This document shows, piece after piece, positions 56,463 through 64,000 of a stretch of DNA of 64,000 nt; the stretch's first letter is position 1, and each line of letters begins with the position of its first letter. This DNA is from Harmonia axyridis (lineage: Eukaryota; Arthropoda; Insecta; Coleoptera; Coccinellidae), in contig NC_059503.1 in NCBI RefSeq assembly GCF_914767665.1, forward strand, positions 5,952,001 through 6,016,000, given 5' to 3'. The notes below the pieces were generated by a model, which did no database searches, was not told the DNA's origin, and saw only the letters and a list, made by a program, of their open reading frames with translations. The position numbers and the translations under genes were made by a program.

Positions 56463-59446
56463 ACGGTTCTCACCTGTATATTTCCCCAGTCTAGTCTGAA
56501 TGTACACTTAGTAGTCAATGAATACCGCCTGACGACTAGTTTTCGCCAGAATTTGCAGAAGGAAGGGTGCGGTGCGATATATACATATATCAAACTATTC
56601 CTCCAAACTAGAAACAATTTTATGGGATCTAATTTTTAATCTCTCATTCGCCAAACAATCACGAAATGCTATAATCTGATCTGATTGCTTGGAAACAACA
56701 GTTCAACGTGATTGGATTCCTTCCACCAAAAGAACCTAACCTAACTTAACCTCATTTTATGTCGGCGGCCATTTTGTAACAATGCTCATACATGACTGGT
56801 TCTAGCAGTGGTTGTGAAATGACTTTTTGGTGAGTTTCTATGTTTTATTATTCCAGTTTTGATGACACGTTGACAGTGTTTGATTTCCAAAGAGACTACA
56901 TTGTTGGAATATTTGATTTGCCTGCACATCTTCATATTTTTACTCCACTATTCGGTTTTATAAAGGGATTAGACCTCCTTAATATGTAATAGGCAAGAAA
57001 TATATAGAAAAAAATTGCTTTCTGACGGCTATATCCTACTCTTTCTCACTTCTTATTTTCTTCAGAAAAAATGTTACTATATCCTTTGTTTAATCTTCAC
57101 TTGAATTCCTCATAAGACTTATTAATAATTAAAAAAAAATCTTCCCATCCACTAGATAAGATCTTCAATCACTTTTTCAAATTGAAGACTTGTATAACGA
57201 AATACATTGAAACGGAGATTAATTTAATCAGCTAGTGTCAATTGTTTTTTGGCGAAAACTAGTGGATTGGGCATTATTGTAAAATTGATCTTAACATGAA
57301 ATGTGATACTCTAATCGGTATTGAGAAAGAGATGAAATTTCTATTTTAGACTTTTGTCGTCACTGTTTAACAGAGCACAGTTTTCTGCACTTGAACCTGA
57401 TGAAGTACCACACGTACTTTGTTGTTCCCCTCCTGTATTCGACTGCAGTCTCTCTGATATATTCTAAAAGATGAGTATCTGAAAAAACTTGTTATGATCT
57501 GAGGATATTGTTAATTCGAAGTGGATTAAGATGCAGAAATATTCAAATATTCTATATAAAGCCTTCCCAGCAAAGATCAAACAATTACTTGAGCATGCTC
57601 TTATCATTGCTGCATAGATATGAGAATTATACATTTCGAATTCCTGTAAATTAGAATATAGACATCAACAAATGACTTTAAACTGTTAACCTCTCAATTG
57701 AGCTACACAATTGATTTTGTACTTTTCTAGATTCATCTTTAGTTTTCAATGGATACTTTTGATTTATATTTTTCTAGTATTAACGATATATGTAAATAAG
57801 ACCCATAATTGTGAACGGGTCATATAGTTGATGTAAATATATAATATATTTCTTTTTGTAAAGAAAAATATTGGAAGACAATAAGCTCTATAATTTTACT
57901 CTAATTTATATCGGTTTCAACTGAATTCTGCTGCGAAAATATTTTTCGCTTATCAAGGCTGGCCTTGAATGGAAATCAATAGCTTGCACTTTGAATTCTG
58001 ATAAGATGCAAGTAGAAAAATTGATTACAGAATATTTTTCTCTTTAGGGCTTCTTCAATATTTCTGCATGTTTCATGCGTGACATTTTTCATTTAAAGAT
58101 TCAACTCTAGAATTCAGTTGTTATCCAAAAGTAATTGTGAATTAGTTAGTAAATAATTAATTTCAAGTGTCTTCCTCCTTATTTTTCCTATATACATCTT
58201 GTTAAATATCAACTCTTGAACAATATCTAATTTTATTCTGCAAGTAAGTGGAATAGAACATACTGTTGATGTGGTCCAAATTCGAGTAACGTTTTATATT
58301 GATTCAAAGTCTCCTCAAGTATGTGAGAAGTGACAGAAATGACTGCACTTTCAGAACTAAAATTGTACGATTAAAAGAATAAAGGCCTAATCACTTGGGA
58401 ATAAAATTAGGTAATGAAAAGTAAAAACCAAATGAATTGTATAAAATCCGTAGGATTAGAACAATGTTAACGTAGAATATTTGATATATACTTAATAATG
58501 AAGAACAAAATGTTCTGTGCGTAATATAACAATAATTACGAATTTGTAAATTTAACGAGCTGGACTCTACATTTTTCGTTTCAGTATTTCAATCATTATG
58601 CGAAAAATGAGAACGCCTATTTTATGTGATGATAGTCTGTCTCATTTTTAATCACCTATCTTATAAGATTATCTCCAAAATAGATGTTGTTTGAGTTGAT
58701 ATAAATTTTATTTGAAGATTTTAACAAATGATAATCTATTTAGAGGGAACAATTATATGAGAATTTCGTCAAATTTTTAGTATCAAACTCATTGAGATTG
58801 TGTTTTATGCAGCAAAACCTGAAATTGATTATAATTGTATGAATTATAATCAAATGTTATGCTACTTAGTAATGGAGAAATTATATTATTGTTCTATAAA
58901 TAGATCAGTTGTTTTTATTGAAGTGTTTTATTTTACTATCATCAGATTCCTCTTCTTCATTTATCTACCCTTCCAAGTTTAGGGATCAATCATATGTTTT
59001 TTAATGCACCTTTGCAGTTTTAGATTATAAATCCACAATGGATTTTTACAAACTGATGGTATTTTTATTTTCTCCATTAAGTGGAGTGGAGAAACTTTGG
59101 AAATATCTATGGCAGTTGTCAGCTAAATATTAGGTGAAAAACCAATGGGACTTCAATTAAAGAGTCCAGAATTTATTTAGTAACTCTGATCAATGTAGTT
59201 TTCGAAAAATTGAGCATCAAAAATCAAATTGAAAGCTTGACAGTGCATTCTCTTTATTTACCTATTGTACACCAATAAATAATTTCAAATCAAACAATGA
59301 GTTGTCCTTATTATACACACTTGAGAAATTGTTATTATGTACATTTTCAAAAATTATCAACAGTAACAATTCAGATCCATAATCCAGAAATAATGGTTGA
59401 CCTAACTCACTTGTATGGGAATCCAAACGATTATGTGAAAATTGAA
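56463..59446. other. tomosyn 3'UTR and intergenic region between convergent genes
   Basis: 3 kb without coding content. Plus-strand AATAAA hexamers occur at 58378 and 59274, so tomosyn may have a long 3'UTR, but the true end cannot be told. A minus-strand AATAAA (59253-59258) would serve TADA1. Direct CCTAA repeats lie at 56734-56751. Confidence 0.45.
59253..59258 (-). promoter_or_regulatory. candidate poly(A) signal of TADA1
   Basis: AATAAA on the minus strand, 189 bp after the TADA1 stop codon, the nearest such hexamer downstream. Confidence 0.45.
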
Positions 59447-60559
59447 TTACTCAGATTGCAGATCCAATTTCAATAAATTTACTTGGGAACTTGCACCAAA
59501 GCCCAGCAATTTTGGATTCTCTCTAAGAGTATCATGTAGAAGCTGAACAGATAGTGTATCATTCATTTTCCTTTTCCTCGAACTAGCATAGGAGAATGCC
59601 AATTGTTGTTCCACCCTTTCTAACGACGGTTTCTGCCTGGGAACAAAGCTATCATCATCGTCTGGAACATCTATCCGGGGTTCATCCGAGTCATCCACTA
59701 TGTTGTTATAGTTTCTGAGAAAGGGATCTGGTATAGGTTGGTTAAAACCATATTGGAACATTCCATCTCGGACTTTGAAACCCTTTTTTCTGGAGATTAA
59801 TGCAGTCAGAATATTTCTGACAAACGTCTGGAAATTTTAATTAAATTCAATTAATAATAAAAAACAAAGCAATTACCTGACAACAAGTAACCATCAGATC
59901 AGTTACATTCCCTTCAGCCCCCTGTAAGCCATTTTCCCATGCTGCCAATGCTATCCGTACAGAAAAGAATGCTTGGTCTGGCATAAACAATTCATTAGCA
60001 GCATACCTGACAGAAAAGTCATTAGGCATTATTTTGGAAATATCCTGAGGCTGCACACATTCTGCAAACTCCATAGGTTGAAAATGACCTCTCTTTGACT
60101 TTGAAGTCTTTCCTCTCTCTGTCTCCCCTTTACTACTCTTATTCTTTGGAGGTTCAGAATCAATAGTTTTAGTTATTTTAGAGGTGTCTGAGCTTGTTTT
60201 TTCCAGAAGTGCCCTAAGGAATCTGTTATGTGCCACAATCTGTTCTTCATTTAGCAATAATTTTCGGGCCTGTCTATCGAATTCTTCCTTGTTTACAGGC
60301 GAATTGAGGAGGAACCATTGTCTCAAGATCGCAAAATATTCCTTGAGAAGATCTTCTCCTACTACTGACTCTAATTGGACCCTGGCTTCATTCAGTAAAT
60401 CTGATAATTGAGAAGGAATAACATTATAATTTATATATTAATATATTATAATGAATACATTAATTTTTCGAATTGCCCAACATTAAGACTTCTTCAAAAT
60501 AATACATTCTTCAACAGATCAGGTTGATCAGGATATATTTTAAATTGAGTCTTACCCAT
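59447..60559 (-). CDS. TADA1: TADA1/Ada1, SAGA complex subunit, 3 exons
   Basis: Joins 60556-60559, 59877-60400 and 59447-59827 to give 302 residues (human TADA1 about 335). TADA1 is a structural, histone-fold-bearing subunit of the SAGA acetyltransferase coactivator in the nucleus. The N-terminal helix runs DLLNEARVQLESVVGEDLLK, then YFAILRQWFL...NKEEFDRQARKLL, matching the family's KKEEFDxxAxxLL block, then VAHNRFLRALL. The middle is basic, low-complexity KSKRGHFQPMEF. The histone-fold region follows, QPQDISKIMPNDFSVRYAAN and PDQAFFSVRIALAAWENGLQ, and the C terminus is QLLHDTLRENPKLLGFGASS. The first coding exon holds only ATG plus one base. All borders are GT-AG. Convergent with tomosyn. 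Confidence 0.92.
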
Positions 60560-61250
60560 TTTAGTTAATATTTTGCAATATCAATAATCCTTTGAAAATT
60601 TCAAATTTTTCAAGGTTAGAAAAACACTGAAAGAACACAGATTCGTTCCCCGATTGCAAAATGTCAATATATGTTATGGATCATAGACATATAATAATAT
60701 TAATAATTTTATTCTATGTCTATGCGATAGATATGCCCATAGACTAACTAATCTTAAAGAGCATAGATAAACTTTGGTTTGTCTATGTTTGAGTTTATCT
60801 ACGGATATGCCTGGCCTGCGGCCTCTTTGTTAATTACTGTTTTCAAGTGTCGAACATTTTCTCGGGCCATTTCAAAGGTTATTTAAGGAAAAAATAAACC
60901 AAAAGATTTCGCAATAATGCTCTCTTTTTATTATAAGAGGAGTAATATAAATCAGTTAAACACATCATTGAAAAATTTTGTTTCTTTTTCAGTTCACTTT
61001 GAACAATCACAAAACATACAAAATCAAATCAGACATCAAATCAAATGGCATTTAGTCTTGAATTATTTATAAAAAGTCATAAAATTATCCTGTATCAAAT
61101 TCATATTACAAAAGATATAAATATATTCAGAAAATATTTTTGAAATAGAAAAGAATTAAGTCTGTAATATTTTTAGAAATTGACTTCAATATGGATAGTT
61201 ACTTGATTGATTCAAGATTCTCATCATGAATAAATAAAAAAATACAAAAT
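60560..61250. other. TADA1 5' flank / Ste24 3' flank
   Basis: About 690 bp, presumably containing the TADA1 promoter and 5'UTR. A partly palindromic stretch around 60680-60790 contains repeated TCTATG and CATAGA words. No TATA-type motif could be assigned with confidence. Confidence 0.4.
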
Positions 61251-61256
61251 TTTATT
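61251..61256 (-). promoter_or_regulatory. AATAAA overlapping the Ste24 stop codon
   Basis: On the minus strand the end of the gene reads GAAGAATAAAATTTT: the TAA stop (61252-61254) lies inside AATAAA. If used, the transcript would have almost no 3'UTR. Other hexamers lie further downstream, for example near 61230. Confidence 0.4.
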
Positions 61257-62599
61257 CTTCCTTCCCATGTTTGAGAGCTTCTAAACGTTCCAATAGAGGT
61301 GGATGAGAGTGATGCCAAGCAGAAAAGACCTTATCATAAATTGGGAATCCTAGGTTGTCCTTATTCAATTGTACTAAAGCTTTTTCTAAATATTCAGCTT
61401 TTCCTAATTTTGCTGCAAATTCGTCTGCTTGAAATTCGAATTTTCTAGAAAGGCAAGTCATCAAAAATGAGACTAGAGTATTGTATGGCATCATAATGTA
61501 CTGGACCACCACTAGTAAACCAACTAAAACTGGTTGAGAATTGAAAAACCCAAGTGCTTTGTACACTGGTGGGTACTTGAACATGAATGCGAAGATATAA
61601 AATAACAAGAATAAGTTTACTTGAAATACTAGAATATTCTTTGTTATGTGATTGTGCTTCCAATGTCCTAATTCATGAGATAAAACAGCAAGAATTTCTG
61701 CATCTCCACAACCACTACCATCATCTTTTGCTAGTAGAGTGTCAAATAAAACTATGCGTTTTGACTTGAATAATCCATAGAAATAAGCATTGCTGTGTGT
61801 GGATCTCTTGGAACCTTCAACTACGTAAATGTTGGTAAGAGGAAATTCAAGTTTAGAGGCAAGTTTTTCTATATTAGTCCTAAGCTCTCCTTCTGGCAAG
61901 GGTACAAAAGTATCAAACAATGGGGCTATCACTGATGGATAAATAGTAAGCACGATCAATGTGATTATGCAAACTACAGCCCATAACCAAACAAAGAAAT
62001 AGTCTCCACCTCTTTTCACAACCACAATAACAATCGAAACTATAATCATACTGAACACTTGAGCAATCAAGTAACTTTTCAGCTTATCCCATATGAAGAA
62101 TCCAGATGTTTGCTTATTGAATCCAAATTTGTCTTCCAATACAAAAGTGTAATAAATTGTAAACGGTAAATCAATTAATGTTGAAAGACTTGTCAGGATG
62201 AAGAACCATACACAACTTACAGCCAATTCATTGTCATATGGACTTAGAATGACAGATGCATCCCAAAATCCAGATAGCAAATCTTTATATAAAACGAATG
62301 TAGTAACTATAATAGAAAACACTTCTTTGCAAATACCAAACCGATTCTTTGCCAGCGTATATAATTTTGCTTTTCGAAAAGTCTCTTCATTCATTACATC
62401 TTTGAGCTCTTTTGGTACTTCCTTGGTCTGAAGAACTTTCTTTCTCTGAAAAAAAAAAAATTGAAAACAGGATAACCTTTCTTCTGCTTAACATTTTATT
62501 TCGTACCTGTCTGATAGAAAGGTATAGTTCCCATATAAATGTAATCCAAGTAAATGAAATGAAAATATATTTCAATAATAATGGATCGATTAGTATCAT
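61252..62599 (-). CDS. ste24: CAAX prenyl protease 1 (Ste24/ZMPSTE24), complete, 2 exons
   Basis: Joins 62507-62599 and 61252-62445 for 428 residues, close to the family length. Ste24 is a multi-pass zinc metalloprotease of the ER and inner nuclear membrane (M48A). It removes the C-terminal tripeptide from farnesylated CAAX proteins and, in some animals, processes prelamin A. Exon 1 supplies the first membrane segment (LLLKYIFISFTWITFIWELY) and ends on CAG before GTACGA. Zinc site: HELGH at about residues 288-292 inside LAVLSHELGHWKHNH, with the third ligand Glu in RKFEFQADEFA (about residue 368). GFNKQT, YPSVIAPLFD, GSKRSTHSNAYFYG and the HHSHPPLLERL tail are further family blocks. All catalytic residues are present. 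Confidence 0.95.
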
Positions 62600-63185
62600 T
62601 TTGAACAGGGTTTATATAAATTTGACGATTCAATAAATCTTCACTACTTCACTTCATTTTCCCCATAGACAAATATGATTTTCCAAATCCCATGGGAAAA
62701 TCAATAAAAAGTCAAGAATCAGAAGTCAGAACACAGAATAATCTAATTCCCACAGAATATTAATAAGTGGCAAGGATGCCCATTGCCCATTCGAAACAAC
62801 AAAACATTTTTGTTAGGTGTTAATAAAAAATTATCCAGAGAAAACATTTCCAACTTGAATAAATCCCGGTAAAAATGTTTTCCTTATGAAAAACAGTTCA
62901 ACATAACAAAATAGTATGTTTATTGAATGAAATACTCTCTGATACAGGGATGATCATTTGAAAACAGAAATATTTTAATATTCATTTAGGCCAGGTGAGC
63001 ACTTCTTAAAACTAACGTGGCTAATTCAAGCCTAATGAAAAAATTCAATTAAATTTGGATTATGTTTGTGGATACTTTTCACCAAAAATGTTTAGAGCAC
63101 TACTAATATTCTCCGTTCCATTTCGAACTCTGATAATCCTCCAATATGTCTGTTGGCGATGGGAATATTTTCAATTTTATTCAAA
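62600..63185. other. spacer between the two Ste24 genes
   Basis: About 590 bp including the 5' flank of the complete Ste24 gene and the 3' flank of its paralogue. No other feature recognised. Confidence 0.5.
63176..63181 (-). promoter_or_regulatory. candidate poly(A) signal of the Ste24 paralogue
   Basis: AATAAA on the minus strand, four bases after the stop codon (63186-63188). As in the neighbouring paralogue, the signal sits at the very end of the coding region. Confidence 0.45.
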
Positions 63186-64000
63186 TTACATCCCTATTAA
63201 AGAACCCTCATTTAAATGTTGTATTCTTTCAAATAAAGAAGGGTGGTGAAAGTTATGTTGGCTATACAAAGGATCTAAAACAGGAAATTGGAAACTTACG
63301 ACGTATATTTTGATGAGAGCTCTCTGTAGAGCACTTTTCATACCCAAATGCACAGCAAATCTATCGGCTTCATATTCAAAAGTTCGAGACCAAGATATCA
63401 ACGTAAAAGTCATCAAAACATTGTATGGCATCGTAACATACTGTAGAGTGATCAAAATCCCAACTAGTATTGGCTTGGATTCATAAAAGCCAACCGCTTC
63501 ATAGACAACTTTTCTCTCAAATGCATAGATGAAAAGGAAAAACCAAATCAGAAGTGCTGCTTGTAAAATGAAAAACTTTTTGATATCGTGATTTTTGTAC
63601 CAATGTCCAAGTTGATGTATAATCAGAGCCAGAATTTCTTCATCCTCCAAACTGTCATCTATTTCGGTGAGGGGTAAAATATTAACAGAAATTACCAGAT
63701 GTTTCTTGAACATGCCGTAGTAGTATACACAACTATGTTCTTCCATGGAGTGGCTCTGAAGCAACAGTTCGATCTTTTCAAGAGGAAATTCTAATTCTCT
63801 ACACAAATTTTCAATTTGACGCTTCAGATCACTTTGAGGAAAATCTACCAGGCTTGGATTTTCCGGATAGTCAAGCAACTGTATCAAACTAGTGAACACT
63901 GAGAGAAGAATGCTGCAGAGTATCCACATCATGACAAAAAAATAACACCCAGCTAACTGTATTACTTTAACAACCAATGCTGCAATTACCATAGAGAAGA
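63186..64000 (-). CDS. second Ste24-like protein, C-terminal part, HExxH changed to HQxxH
   Basis: Open from the window edge to TAA at 63186. A Met at 63990-63992 is internal, because upstream codons (F-S-M) still match the neighbour's AQVFSMIIVS. About 270 residues, continuous with no intron. Shared blocks are QLAGCYFFVMMW, DFPQSDLKRQIENLCRELEF, YYYGMFKKHLVISVN, RTFEYEADRFAVHLG and FHHPSLFERIQHL. The zinc-binding helix reads ALIIHQLGHWYKNHD: both His are kept, but the general-base Glu is Gln (codon CAA). The third ligand Glu region is retained. It may be a pseudo-protease. Roughly one third identical at a glance to the adjacent active paralogue, so the tandem duplication is old. Confidence 0.9.
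   Translation of the reverse strand, partial: FSMVIAALVVKVIQLAGCYFFVMMWILCSILLSVFTSLIQLLDYPENPSLVDFPQSDLKRQIENLCRELEFPLEKIELLLQSHSMEEHSCVYYYGMFKKHLVISVNILPLTEIDDSLEDEEILALIIHQLGHWYKNHDIKKFFILQAALLIWFFLFIYAFERKVVYEAVGFYESKPILVGILITLQYVTMPYNVLMTFTLISWSRTFEYEADRFAVHLGMKSALQRALIKIYVVSFQFPVLDPLYSQHNFHHPSLFERIQHLNEGSLIGM

Noticed and set aside
56156..56617. 153-codon minus-strand open frame
   Set aside because: It is the antisense shadow of the last tomosyn exon.

Overview
This window is animal nuclear DNA, almost certainly from an insect. It is AT-rich, its genes are split by spliceosomal GT-AG introns, and the space between exons is full of Tc1/mariner-type transposons, foldback MITEs and non-LTR retrotransposon debris of insect type. 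The species cannot be fixed from the sequence.

Layout. Bases 1 to about 9.1 kb hold no recognisable host exon: two copies of a DD41D transposon, a 1.5-kb foldback element and unassigned DNA. From 9,115 to 56,462 the + strand carries most of one large gene, tomosyn (syntaxin-binding protein 5 family). I could place 20 constitutive coding exons, whose reading phases join without a break to the stop codon. I also found one alternative exon and one probable cassette exon. The first coding exon (start codon) was not found and probably lies upstream. The first intron in view (9.2 to 27.7 kb) is 18.5 kb long and is where many transposons sit. Downstream, on the - strand and convergent with tomosyn, are TADA1/Ada1 (SAGA subunit, 59,447-60,559), a complete Ste24-type CAAX prenyl protease (61,252-62,599), and the C-terminal part of a second, tandem Ste24 paralogue that runs off the right edge.

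The host genes do different jobs. Tomosyn is a soluble R-SNARE decoy that limits synaptic vesicle priming. TADA1 is a core structural subunit of the SAGA transcription coactivator. Ste24 is the ER/nuclear-envelope zinc protease that processes prenylated CAAX proteins. Nothing suggests joint function.

The main points of interest are as follows. (1) Tomosyn has two interchangeable exons, 43,329-43,971 and 48,811-48,916. Both enter in phase 0 and leave in phase 1, which fits mutually exclusive splicing like the Drosophila 13A/13B isoforms. (2) There is a symmetric cassette exon near the C terminus. (3) In two places an intron/exon boundary has been tandemly duplicated, leaving decoy splice acceptors upstream of the real exon. 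(4) The second Ste24 paralogue has Gln in place of the catalytic Glu of HExxH. (5) The five longer copies of the DD41D transposon share one internal deletion that removes the region between the N-terminal DNA-binding part and the DDE domain.
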